Part shown: positions 42,054 through 55,297 of the stretch, piece by piece
Position numbering within the stretch: the stretch's first letter is position 1
Layout: each line of letters opens with the position of its first letter
Assembly: GCF_964059965.1 (NCBI RefSeq)
Contig: NZ_OZ060923.1
Span: 496,001-560,000, forward strand
From: Fukatsuia anoeciicola
GTDB lineage: Bacteria; Pseudomonadota; Gammaproteobacteria; Enterobacterales; Enterobacteriaceae
Direction: 5' to 3'
DNA: 64,000 nucleotides
Notes under the pieces: model-generated
Databases searched by the model: none
What the model was told of the DNA's origin: nothing
What the model saw: the letters and a program-made list of their open reading frames with translations, nothing else
Translations under genes and position numbers: made by a program

Positions 42054-43697
42054 ATGAAAAATATTAATCCTAGCCATACTCCTGCCTGGATAGCATTACA
42101 GCAACATTTTAAAAAAATAAAAAATGTGCATATCCGTGATCTTTTTGCTGAAGACAAAGAAAGATTTAATAAATTTTCAATTATATTTGATGATCAATTA
42201 TTAGTAGACTTTTCAAAAAATCGTATTACTACTACAACTATGAAAAAATTACAAGCTCTAGCAAAGGAGACTAATTTACAAGACGCAATTAATTCAATGT
42301 TTAACGGTGAAAAAATTAATCGTACAGAAAACCGCGCAGTTTTACATATCGCTTTACGTAATCGTAGTAATAATCCTATTTTACTAGATGGTGAAAATGT
42401 AATGCCAAAAGTGAATAATGTACTAACAAGAATGAAAAAATTCTGTCAGGACGTTATAGATGGAGTTTGGAAAGGCTATAGCGGTAAAGCAATTACTGAT
42501 GTGGTTAATATTGGGATTGGTGGCTCAGATCTTGGTCCTTATATGGTAACTGAGGCACTTTACTATTATAAAAATCATCTACAAATACATTTTGTTTCTA
42601 ACGTTGATGGCACTCATATTACTGAAACATTAAAAACACTTAAACAGGAAACAACACTATTTTTGATTGCATCTAAAACATTTACTACCCAAGAAACAAT
42701 GACTAATGCTCATAGTGCTCGTAAATGGCTTCTTAAAACAGCTAGTCAAAAAGATATTGCAAAACATTTTATAGCATTATCTACTAATAATAAAGCAGTA
42801 AGTGAATTTGGTATCAATATAGTATATATGTTTGAATTCTGGGATTGGGTGGGTGGTCGTTACTCTCTATGGTCTGCTATTGGTTTACCTATCGCATTGT
42901 CAATTGGCTTTAATAATTTTTTAAAATTATTAGATGGCGCTTACGCAATGGACTGTCATTTTAAAGACGCTCCAATTAAACAGAATATACCAATTTTATT
43001 AGCACTAATTTCTATCTGGTATAGTAATTTTTTTGGTACAGAAACTGAAGCTATCTTCCCTTATGATCAATATATGCATCGTTTTCCTGCCTATTGTCAA
43101 CAAGGTAATATGGAATCTAATGGTAAATGTATTGATCGTAATGGTCAACAGGTAAATTACCAAACTGGTTCAATTATTTGGGGCGAACCTGGTACTAATG
43201 GTCAACATGCTTTTTACCAATTAATTCACCAAAGTAGTAAAATAATTCCTTGTGATTTTATTGCCCCAGCTATCAGTCATAATCCACTTAATGATCATCA
43301 TTTTAAATTATTATCAAATTTTTTTGCTCAAACAAGAGCGCTAGCATTTGGTAAGACTAGAGTTGAAGTAGAAACTGAATTTACTAGTAAAAATTTAGCA
43401 CAAACAAAAAATATTATACCATTCAAAGTTTTTGAAGGAAACAAACCAACTAACTCAATCTTACTACGTGAAATTACTCCATTTAGTCTAGGATTATTAA
43501 TTGCTTTGTATGAGCATAAGATTTTCACACAGGGAGTAATCTTGAATATCTTTAGTTTTGATCAATGGGGCGTAGAACTAGGTAAACAATTAACTCATAA
43601 AATTTTACTTGAATTACAGAACAGTACAAATATTTCTAGTTATGATAGCTCAACAAATGCTTTAATTAATAAATTTAAACAATGGTGTAAGAGCTAA
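42054..43697 (+). CDS. pgi: Glucose-6-phosphate isomerase
   Basis: Pgi interconverts glucose 6-phosphate and fructose 6-phosphate in glycolysis. The 547 residues (E. coli 549) include NIGIGGSDLGPYMV, SKTFTTQETMTNA, FEFWDWVGGRYSLWSAIGL (a PGI signature), EPGTNGQHAFYQLIHQ with the active-site histidine region, and FSFDQWGVELGKQL near the C-terminus. The frame extends 11 codons upstream to a TTG at 42021, but the ATG at 42054 gives MKNINPSHTPAW, aligning with E. coli MKNINPTQTAAW. It is convergent with the rRNA operon. Confidence 0.97.
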   Translation: MKNINPSHTPAWIALQQHFKKIKNVHIRDLFAEDKERFNKFSIIFDDQLLVDFSKNRITTTTMKKLQALAKETNLQDAINSMFNGEKINRTENRAVLHIALRNRSNNPILLDGENVMPKVNNVLTRMKKFCQDVIDGVWKGYSGKAITDVVNIGIGGSDLGPYMVTEALYYYKNHLQIHFVSNVDGTHITETLKTLKQETTLFLIASKTFTTQETMTNAHSARKWLLKTASQKDIAKHFIALSTNNKAVSEFGINIVYMFEFWDWVGGRYSLWSAIGLPIALSIGFNNFLKLLDGAYAMDCHFKDAPIKQNIPILLALISIWYSNFFGTETEAIFPYDQYMHRFPAYCQQGNMESNGKCIDRNGQQVNYQTGSIIWGEPGTNGQHAFYQLIHQSSKIIPCDFIAPAISHNPLNDHHFKLLSNFFAQTRALAFGKTRVEVETEFTSKNLAQTKNIIPFKVFEGNKPTNSILLREITPFSLGLLIALYEHKIFTQGVILNIFSFDQWGVELGKQLTHKILLELQNSTNISSYDSSTNALINKFKQWCKS

Positions 43698-43854
43698 TAT
43701 TTTAGTATTAAATTAATTTGTATAAATGTATTACTAATTTTATATAGTAATATAAAAAGTATTAATAAATTTTTCAAAAATATTTAAATAAATTAAAAGT
43801 TTATTTAGAGTAGTTGTTAGTAATGCTTTAAAGCAATAAAAAATTAATAATAAA

Positions 43855-43886
43855 TATACAATGATTTATTAAAAAATCATTGTATA
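43855..43886 (-). terminator. Terminator hairpin between pgi and the rRNA operon
   Basis: A perfect 13-bp stem (43855-43867 and 43874-43886, TATACAATGATTT in the left arm) with loop ATTAAA, 15 nt beyond the 3' end of tRNA-Asp on the minus strand. It is followed there by a T-rich tract, so it probably ends the rRNA transcript and may also serve pgi. Confidence 0.65.
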
Positions 43887-43900
43887 CGTAAAAATTATAA

Positions 43901-43977
43901 TGGCGGTGCGGACGGGATTTGAACCCGTGACCCCCGGCGTGACAGGCCGATATTCTAACCAACTGAACTACCGCACC
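43901..43977 (-). tRNA. aspU: tRNA-Asp (GTC)
   Basis: A 77-nt cloverleaf reading GGTGCGGTAGTTCAGTTGGT at its 5' end, anticodon loop CTGTCAC with GTC, T arm GGGTTCAAATCCC, acceptor stem closing with CCGCACC, and an encoded CCA at 43901-43903. It is the distal tRNA of the rRNA operon, as aspU is in E. coli rrnH. Confidence 0.97.
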
Positions 43978-44027
43978 ACTAATTCTCTTATGTTATCAAC
44001 GTAAAATATTGATAATGTAAAATATGA

Positions 44028-44146
44028 AGCCTGGCAGTGTCCTACTCTCACATGGGGAAACCCCACACTACCATCGGCGCTACAACGTTTCACTTCTGAG
44101 TTCGGAATGGGATCAGGTGGGACCATCGTGCTAAGACTACCAGGCA
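44028..44146 (-). rRNA. rrf: 5S ribosomal RNA
   Basis: A 119-nt gene whose minus strand starts TGCCTGGTAG and ends CTGCCAGGCTT, closing helix I. Internal blocks GGTCCCACCTGATCCCATTC and CGAACTCAGAAGTGAAACG agree with enteric 5S. Confidence 0.97.
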
Positions 44147-44214
44147 AAACTCTTTTTTTAAAATATTCGTTCTAGAAACAAGTTAAATTAACATAAAAAC
44201 AACTTTGGTGTTGT

Positions 44215-47129
<2,915 letters not shown>

Positions 47130-47230
47130 TTACAACCCAAAATTATCTTTAGGTTTTAAGTTATTACAATGATATACGTTAACTTTATATAACGCATAAC
47201 TTTGTTATCTTAACTTTAACTTGATCTAGA

Positions 47231-47243
47231 TTATTAAAGAGCA
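47231..47243 (-). promoter_or_regulatory. boxA antitermination site in the 16S-23S spacer
   Basis: On the minus strand TGCTCTTTAATAA closely matches the enteric boxA (TGCTCTTTAACA) and lies about 100 nt before 23S, the usual place for the spacer boxA bound by NusB-S10. Confidence 0.7.
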
Positions 47244-47301
47244 ACTATTCCTTAATATATTTTTACTTTTAATATCAATATATTATAAAATAGTTTTTAT
47301 A

Positions 47302-47368
47302 TGGTGGAGCTAAGCGGGATTGAATTACTAACCTCATGCCTTATACGCAGGAGACTTCCCACTACATA
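47302..47368 (-). pseudogene. alaV: Decayed tRNA-Ala (TGC) in the rRNA spacer
   Basis: The minus strand ends TCCCGCTTAGCTCCACCA, the recognisable 3' half of enteric tRNA-Ala with encoded CCA. The 5' side of the T stem has mutated (AGTAA instead of TGCGG), the anticodon loop no longer contains TGC, the D arm is shrunken, and the 5' acceptor strand GGGGCTA is missing. It cannot fold as a tRNA. Position between tRNA-Ile and 23S is as in E. coli. Confidence 0.85.
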
Positions 47369-47469
47369 AAAAATTAATAATATCATCATTATAATTTTTT
47401 AAATAAGATACAAATACTATAATTTTTTATTACTATAATACTATAATAGTCTATTATTTATGTTATTGT

Positions 47470-47543
47470 CAAGTTTTAGTGGACTTAAATCACCGACCTC
47501 ACCCTTATCAGGGGTGTGCTCTAACCACCTGAGCTACAGACCC
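47470..47543 (-). pseudogene. ileV: Decaying tRNA-Ile (GAT) in the rRNA spacer
   Basis: The D arm (GCTCAGGTGGTTAGAGC) and anticodon arm (CACCC-CTGATAA-GGGTG, anticodon GAT) are intact. The acceptor stem, however, is 5' GGGTCTG against 3' AAAACTT, with two mismatches and two G-U pairs. The T stem has an A-C mismatch, C56 of the T loop has become T, and ACA replaces CCA. It is probably non-functional, unless repaired by RNA editing and CCA addition. Confidence 0.75.
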
Positions 47544-47579
47544 AACAAGATATAAAACTAAGCTAAGTTTAGTTTTACT

Positions 47580-47605
47580 TTTATCAGACAATTTGTGTGG
47601 ACACC
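47580..47605 (-). other. 3' strand of the pre-16S processing stem
   Basis: This 26-bp segment is complementary at 24 positions to 49328-49353 on the other side of 16S (TTATCAGACAATTTGTGTGG against the matching leader). In enterics this stem is cut by RNase III. Both strands are retained although the spacer tRNAs have decayed. Confidence 0.85.
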
Positions 47606-47626
47606 AGATAAATACTTATCTTTAGA

Positions 47627-49173
<1,547 letters not shown>

Positions 49174-49616
49174 TATTTAATATTTTGTGTTTTAATATAA
49201 AAAATTTATCTTAATTATTTTGCATCAAAAACATACAAACAAAATAACTATAGATATATTTATATCTTTAGCACTTTATTCTTACTTTTACTTAGTATCT
49301 TTCAAAACTAAGCGATAGTATATTACTGGTGCCCACACAGATTGTCTGATAAATTATTAAAATAATATATTAATAATTTATCAGTATCTGTATAAACTGA
49401 TTTTTTATAAAATATGAAAAAGTAAATTTAATGTTTATTAATATCTAGAGTTAAGATTTTTTATTCTTAAATTTTTTATTTTATTAGATATTTTTAAATA
49501 AATTATTATTGATTATTTTTCTAATAAAGTAGAGATTGCAAGAATCTATTTGAGAATAATATAATTTGAAATAAATTTTTTTATTTTTTATATTTATTTA
49601 AACTAATTTAGATTAT
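49174..49616 (-). promoter_or_regulatory. rRNA operon leader and promoter region
   Basis: 443 bp between gmhB and 16S. 49328-49353 is the 5' strand of the pre-16S processing stem (starts GGTGCCCACACAGATTGTCT on the plus strand). Just upstream a degenerate boxA-like ATTATTTTAATAA is adjacent on the minus strand. A P1/P2 promoter pair could not be resolved with confidence. Confidence 0.6.
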
Positions 49617-50177
49617 TTATCTTTTTTTAATCATTGTAGGTAAATTAGCAAGACTATCTAATACCCAATCAGCAGCTGCTATAGCAGCTGCAGTTGTTTT
49701 CTTTCCGCTTCTTAATAATACTTTAGAAGTAACGTGTGCAGCTTGAGCAGCCTGCATATCTTCAATTGTATCTCCAGCCATATAAGAAGCGGCCATATTA
49801 ATGTGCAACTCATTTTTTGCCCGTAGTAACATACCAGGTGATGGTTTACGACAATAACAAAACTGACGATATTTATCTGCATTACTTTTAGGGTGATGTG
49901 GACAAAAATAAATACCATCAAGATTTACACCATTATCAGCTAATGACCAATTCATCCATTTAGTTAAAGTTATAAACTGTGCTTCTGTAAATTTTTCCCT
50001 GGCAATACCAGACTGATTAGTCAATAGTACCAAAGCAAACCCCATAGCCTTTAATTTACGACAAGCCTCAATTACACCTTCTATAAATTGAAAATCATCA
50101 ATTTTATATACGTACCCATAATCAATATTTATAGTACCATCTCGATCTAAAAATATCGCTGGAATAGATTGATTCAT
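49617..50177 (-). CDS. gmhB: GmhB, D-glycero-beta-D-manno-heptose 1,7-bisphosphate 7-phosphatase
   Basis: A HAD-superfamily phosphatase that makes heptose 1-phosphate for ADP-heptose and the LPS inner core. The 186 residues (E. coli 191) carry the catalytic aspartates D11 and D13 in FLDRDGTIN, LLTNQSGIAR, the zinc loop C92, H94, C107 and C109 (CPHHP...CYC), and GDTIEDMQAA. It lies upstream of the rRNA operon on the same strand, as in E. coli (gmhB-rrnH). Together with waaA it indicates that Kdo and probably heptose are still made; other heptose genes are outside the window. Confidence 0.96.
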   Translation of the reverse strand: MNQSIPAIFLDRDGTINIDYGYVYKIDDFQFIEGVIEACRKLKAMGFALVLLTNQSGIAREKFTEAQFITLTKWMNWSLADNGVNLDGIYFCPHHPKSNADKYRQFCYCRKPSPGMLLRAKNELHINMAASYMAGDTIEDMQAAQAAHVTSKVLLRSGKKTTAAAIAAADWVLDSLANLPTMIKKR

Positions 50178-50379
50178 TTAGTAGTCCCTTGATACAGGGA
50201 TAATTTATCTAGTATCATATTATTATTAATTATTTAATATTTTAAAAAGGCATTACCCATGTACTTAATTATTTGAATGACATTATTTATCTTCTTAACT
50301 ATCAGGATATCTAAGTATTTAATGTAGATATTGATTATATTTAATTTTATTTTTATTTTTACAATAAACTTTATAGTAA
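50178..50379. other. Short AT-rich spacer gmhB / metN ghost
   Basis: Divergent spacer; no gene or clear promoter seen. Confidence 0.4.
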
Positions 50380-51295
50380 AAAATTAGAATAATGTAATTA
50401 GATTTTTCTTACATTAGTAAAGTACTAAAACTAAAAGTAAGTAAAATTCATATTTCTATTAAATAGATCTATAATATTATCAGTGCTTCTGAAGTAGGAA
50501 GAGTATCTTAATTCTCCATGCAAACATGCTGAAGTATATCACTAGTAGTTGAGCATTAATTAATGAATAAGATTTCACCATAATTATTCATAAAGTAACT
50601 TATAAAGATTTAACGTTAAATTAAAATAATTTTTAACATTTTAATTTATTTTACCATACTATTGTGGTAATAATACTTTATTATTATAATTAAATAATTT
50701 ACCTTATACTAAATAAATAGAAGAATAAGTAAATCACTAAATTTAGTTAGATTAATAGGTAAATAAAATACTATCCAATTAACTATTTCTAACAAATAAA
50801 AATAATGTATAGTTGTTATATGTTTTTTATCAAGTAATCCTAAAATTTTATTATATGATGAAATAACTTATAGTTATAAATCCTATAATAAATTATTCTA
50901 CTATATTTTAAAATTATTAAAAGATATTAACTACTATTTGGAATTAACTATCTTATTAATCACTCATAAAATAAATATAACAAAACATATTTTAATCAAA
51001 TTACTATAATTAATGTAAATAAATTAATTAAATAGATAGTATTAGTAAAAAATATTTTTTATTCATAAATACCTTTAGTATAATAATTTATTTAGCTACG
51101 TTACTTTTACATACTCCTAATGATTATAAAACAACATTTAATGTATAATCAGAATTAAATTATATTTTTTCTTATTGAAATTAGAATTACTGATTAATCT
51201 ATTAATGTACCATTAATTTTGTAATTAGGATATCTCTTTAATATCAATATTAGTATTTTTAGTTTATAATTAGATTATATTAATAGAGTTAAATT
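50380..51295 (+). pseudogene. metN: Ghost of metN (methionine ABC transporter ATPase)
   Basis: Near 50482 SASEVGRVS matches the Walker A segment GASGAGKST, followed by SLVVEH, stop, LMNKIS against SVLVDGQELTTLS. At 50839-50988 an uninterrupted 50-codon run reads PKILLYDEITYSYKSY, then YILKLLKDINYYLELTI and LLITHKINITK, matching E. coli MetN PKVLLCDEATSALDP...[27 protein letters not shown], i.e. Walker B and the H-loop. The conserved residues of Walker A are mutated and stops are frequent elsewhere. Its location divergent from gmhB is the E. coli position of metN. Confidence 0.93.
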
Positions 51296-51299
51296 TGAC

Positions 51300-52010
51300 A
51301 TTATGTTAGTTAAAATATACAATGAAGCATAAAAAGGATGAATTACTATTATATTTTTATAGTACTATCATATAAAAGTAGATACTTCAGATTATATCTA
51401 AAATAATTATTTAGTTACTATACTAAAGTATTTAGTAAGCATCAATAACTTTATTTCTAATTTTTTAGTTTTATTAGTAGATTACTGTTAAGTATTACTA
51501 TATTTATTTTATCTATAACAAATAATTTTAAATACTACATTGTATAAATTATTACCCACGCTAGTTAATATTTTATTTTATTATTTTATTATTTTATTAT
51601 CTTACTAGTATAGATTATTTATTTTACTCGTTTATAATTAGTACTTTTATTAATCTAGTAGGTTCTATTATACTATTATCCATAAGTACTGTTCTTTTAT
51701 TACATGTATAACTAAGAATATATTAGAAATCCTATTTGATTTAATTCAAATAGTCTAAGTAATAGGGGTTATACCATTATTAATTTTTAAAAAAGTGTTA
51801 TCACCTTAAAGAGTTACCTAGTTTAGTTAATGTAGTGATTATTATTTTAATTATTCTAATTAGTTATATATTACTGGAAGAAAACTATTGTACTAGGTTA
51901 GTTATATTACCTATCAATATGGATATACAAGTTATAATTATATAGTAATAAATACTGCATTAGTATTGCACCACTTTAATCTGTCTAATATAATTTACTG
52001 ATAATTAAAT
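51300..52010 (+). pseudogene. metI: Ghost of metI (methionine ABC transporter permease)
   Basis: At 51805-51873 the codons give LKELPSLVNVVIIILIILIS, matching E. coli MetI LPEALPGLVNAATITLITLVG, the segment after the EAA loop. From 51915 QYGYTSYNYIVINTALVL matches QYGYIGYNATVMNTVLVL near the C-terminus. Stops and frameshifts interrupt the rest. It follows the metN ghost as in E. coli. Confidence 0.92.
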
Positions 52011-52049
52011 CATTAATATCTTAAATTATCAGTAATATGTTTACTTTGA

Positions 52050-52850
52050 ATATCCACTAAAATATCATGAATGATGCTTAAATGAAAATAAATCAAAAAA
52101 AATACTATCATTTTATATTTATAGTCGAAGTTCAAATATTATTTAAATAATTTCATAAAAAATAGAGAAATAATATCATATTATAGTTTTTTACATAGTA
52201 CTTTAATTTAATCTTATTTATTATTAATATAATAGGAATTATGTAACATAATCACTTTAGTGATAAATATTAATTAGTATTAATACTAATCACTGTTTTA
52301 ATAACAAACTTATATAGTTCTTTTTATAGTTAAAAAAATTAATGATTACATTGGGTTTATATTTAATGAAATTTCATAGAATATTACAAATTTTAAATAG
52401 GTTTTGAGAATTACTAATTATCGACCCATTAACTTATATTAAATAGAAAAATATGTTTATAAAATTAAAATCTACCTAGTAATTAGTATATTAATTAGTT
52501 CTTTAATTCTTATAACTTATAGATAAAAAGAAGAAGATTATAATATATTAAGATCAGTGTTATAAATACTTCTGGGTAAGTAGATACATAAATTATTAAA
52601 AAGTAACTAGGATAGTATAGTTTAAATGCATAACTTATAATTTTTAATAATTATATACTACTTAATAAAGTGCTTAATAAGAATAATATTAATGTTAATA
52701 TTTTATAATATACTCTTTATTTAGGTTAATAAATTGAAGATTAAAATTATAAATTAGTATGATTAGTTATGTTTTTTGTTTGTCATATTATTTTATTCAA
52801 AAAACTAAATTATTAGATAAACTAAATCTAACTCAAAAATAGTTCTACTT
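52050..52850 (+). pseudogene. metQ: Probable ghost of metQ (methionine-binding lipoprotein)
   Basis: Around 52409-52443 ITNYRPINLY matches E. coli MetQ VPNDPTNLG with a one-codon insertion, and a following IKLK agrees with LIKLK. The lipobox and the rest are no longer readable. The order metN-metI-metQ supports the call; boundaries are estimated from gene length. Confidence 0.6.
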
Positions 52851-53253
52851 AATAATTCTTTTAGTCTTAATCGTACTTTATTACTATCACAAAAACAAGA
52901 CTTACTAAAACTAAAAAATAATACTATCCTATTTTCTATTATTTTAAATGTAATAAAGTGCTAAAATATAAAATTTATTGATTTAGAAATTCCTCAATTA
53001 CTATATTATTTAATAATTAGTAAAGTTACCTCATAATGATTAATAATATTTACAGTAGTTAGATTAATTTAATATTGATTAATATAATTTGTTATTAAAA
53101 AATTAAGATTTACTTTATGTTAATTTGATTACTACTTACACACATAATAAAGAAACAAAAATATAAAAAATTTATTGAGACCTATTAATCTAATAAAGTA
53201 TCACTATAGCTAATAAAATTTTTAATAGCAGTTTAATAAAGAACTAGTTAGAT
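52851..53253 (+). other. Possible trmO remnant
   Basis: In E. coli, rcsF and trmO (tRNA m6t6A methyltransferase) lie between metQ and proS. NSFSLNRT near 52856 could derive from the TFRPNPI motif of TrmO, and IDLEIP near 52979 from LDLVDGTP. Agreement is weak and the region has no open frame. Confidence 0.3.
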
Positions 53254-53327
53254 TATTTATGATAATTCTATAGAAAACTAATAATTAAATGTAAAATTAT
53301 TAGTTTTCTATAGAATTATCATAAATA
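53254..53327. repeat. Perfect 33-bp palindrome upstream of proS
   Basis: Arms 53254-53286 and 53295-53327 are exact reverse complements around the loop AAATGTAA. The stem core includes GATAATTCTATAGAAAACTA. It lies 144 bp before proS. It is the longest perfect inverted repeat I found in the window, in DNA otherwise full of substitutions. Confidence 0.9.
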
Positions 53328-53470
53328 CTACAACTTAAAATAAATAGAGTGTAGTAATTACTATGTACAACGAGTACATGAAAATTATAAGTGCTATACA
53401 ATATAGAATATGTAGCACGTAACAGATTTTATAAGAAATAATTTTTAATTTTTATGGTAACTAATACATC
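53328..53470 (+). other. proS leader
   Basis: 143 bp between the palindrome and proS. No clear promoter hexamers or ribosome site were found. Confidence 0.3.
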
Positions 53471-55219
53471 ATGCGCACCAGTCGATATCTACTTGCTACA
53501 CTAAAAGAAATTCCTGCTAATGCTGAAATTAGTAGCCACCAAATGATGCTACGCGCAGGTATGATACGTCAATTAGCTACAGGACTTTATACTTGGCTAC
53601 CAACTGGTATTCGAGTATTAAGAAAAGTCGAAAATATTGTACGTGAAGAGATGAGTAAAGTTGGGGCAATTGAAGTGTCTATGCCAATAGTGCAACCAGC
53701 AAGTCTCTGGCAAGAAACTGGGCGTTGGCAAGGATATGGTTCTGAACTACTACGTTTTATTGATCGTAATAAGCGACATTTCGTACTTGGTCCTACCCAT
53801 GAAGAGGTAATAACTGATTTTATTCGTAACAATATTCATTCATATACACAATTGCCTCTTAACCTTTTTCAAATTCAAACTAAGTTCCGTGATGAAGTGC
53901 GACCACGTTTTGGTGTAATGCGTGCTCGTGAATTTCTAATGAAAGATGCTTATTCTTTCCATACTACAAAAACATCTTTACAAGAAACTTATGATGCTAT
54001 GTACGCCGCGTACAAAAAAATTTTTACTCGTATTGGTTTAGATTTCCGTGTAGTATTAGCTGACACTGGTTCAATTGGTGGCAATATTTCTCATGAATTT
54101 CAGGTATTAGCAGATAGTGGTGAGGATGATATTGTTTTCTCAACTAAATCTAATTTTGCGACAAATATTGAACTAGCTGAAGCAGTAACACCAATACAGA
54201 CACGAGCAATAGCTACTGAAGACTTACGTATTATTGATACGCCATATGTAAAAACTATTGCTGATCTAGTAGCGCAGTTTAAAATACCGATCGAAAAAAC
54301 AGTAAAAACGTTCTTTGTGCATGCATATAAAACAGAAACAAACAGACATAAACTGATTGCGTTGTTACTACGCGGTGATCACCAGCTTAATAAAATAAAA
54401 ATAGAAAAATTACCTCAAGTTGCCGTTCCACTTATTTTTGCTAATGATCAAGAAATTCGAGAATGGGTAAATACAAAATTAAGTTCTTCAGGGCCAATTA
54501 ACCTAATATCTTCATCTATTATTGCTGACCGCTCTGTTGCTATAATGAGTGATTTTAGTGCTAGCACTAATATTAATAATAAACATTATTTTGGTATTAA
54601 TTGGGATCGTGATTTACCATTACCGCAAGTGGCAGATATCCGTAATGTACAAGAGGGTGATAATAGTCCTGATGGACAAGGAACATTACAGATTAAACGT
54701 GGCATTGAAGTTGGTCATATCTTTCAACTAGGCAATAAATACTCAGAAGTAATGAAAGCAACGTTGCAATGTAAAGATTCCACTAATCAAATGATAATAA
54801 TGGGTTGTTATGGTATTGGTTTATCTCGTGTAGTTGCTGCTGCTATTGAGCAACACCATGATAATCGTGGTATTATTTGGCCAGATACAATTGCTCCATT
54901 TCAGATTGCTATCATACCAATTAACATGCATATTTCTTCTCAAGTAAAAGAATTTACGGAAAAATTATACAAAAATTTAATTAATCAAAATATTGAAGTT
55001 ATTATAGATGATCGCCTAGAAAGTCCAGGTATAATGTTTGCTGATATGGAATTAATTGGCATACCACATCGTGTGGTAATTAGTGATCGTACTTTAAAAA
55101 ATAAAAAAGTAGAATACAAAAATCGCAGTGCTAATAAAAAAGATAATCCAGAACTAATATCAATTAGTGAAATTACTGATTTTATAATTAAAAAATTAAG
55201 TAATAATATATTAAAATAA
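53471..55219 (+). CDS. proS: Prolyl-tRNA synthetase (bacterial type with editing domain)
   Basis: A class II synthetase charging tRNA-Pro. The 582 residues (E. coli 572) have motif 1 (LPTGIRVLRKVENIVREEM), motif 2 (FQIQTKFRDEVRPRFGVMRAREFLMKDAYSF), the INS/YbaK-type editing insertion (about residues 225-400; includes VKTFFVH and LLLRGDHQLN), motif 3 (MGCYGIGLSRVVAAAIEQ) and a C-terminal anticodon-binding domain (IIDDRLESPGIMFADMELIGIP). The ATG opens MRTSRYLLATLKEIPANAEI as in enterics. The whole metNIQ-rcsF-trmO block before it has been lost, leaving it isolated. Confidence 0.97.
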   Translation: MRTSRYLLATLKEIPANAEISSHQMMLRAGMIRQLATGLYTWLPTGIRVLRKVENIVREEMSKVGAIEVSMPIVQPASLWQETGRWQGYGSELLRFIDRNKRHFVLGPTHEEVITDFIRNNIHSYTQLPLNLFQIQTKFRDEVRPRFGVMRAREFLMKDAYSFHTTKTSLQETYDAMYAAYKKIFTRIGLDFRVVLADTGSIGGNISHEFQVLADSGEDDIVFSTKSNFATNIELAEAVTPIQTRAIATEDLRIIDTPYVKTIADLVAQFKIPIEKTVKTFFVHAYKTETNRHKLIALLLRGDHQLNKIKIEKLPQVAVPLIFANDQEIREWVNTKLSSSGPINLISSSIIADRSVAIMSDFSASTNINNKHYFGINWDRDLPLPQVADIRNVQEGDNSPDGQGTLQIKRGIEVGHIFQLGNKYSEVMKATLQCKDSTNQMIIMGCYGIGLSRVVAAAIEQHHDNRGIIWPDTIAPFQIAIIPINMHISSQVKEFTEKLYKNLINQNIEVIIDDRLESPGIMFADMELIGIPHRVVISDRTLKNKKVEYKNRSANKKDNPELISISEITDFIIKKLSNNILK

Positions 55220-55297
55220 TATGATATTATCTACATAAATTAATTATAATATTACTATATTAATAGTATGCTAGGATTAATAAATTATAGGAACTTC

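Noticed and set aside
51565..51602. ATTTT-rich periodic stretch
   Set aside because: Low-complexity repeat within the metI ghost region, no structure beyond slippage.
53587..53832. 81-codon minus-strand frame
   Set aside because: Antisense shadow of proS.
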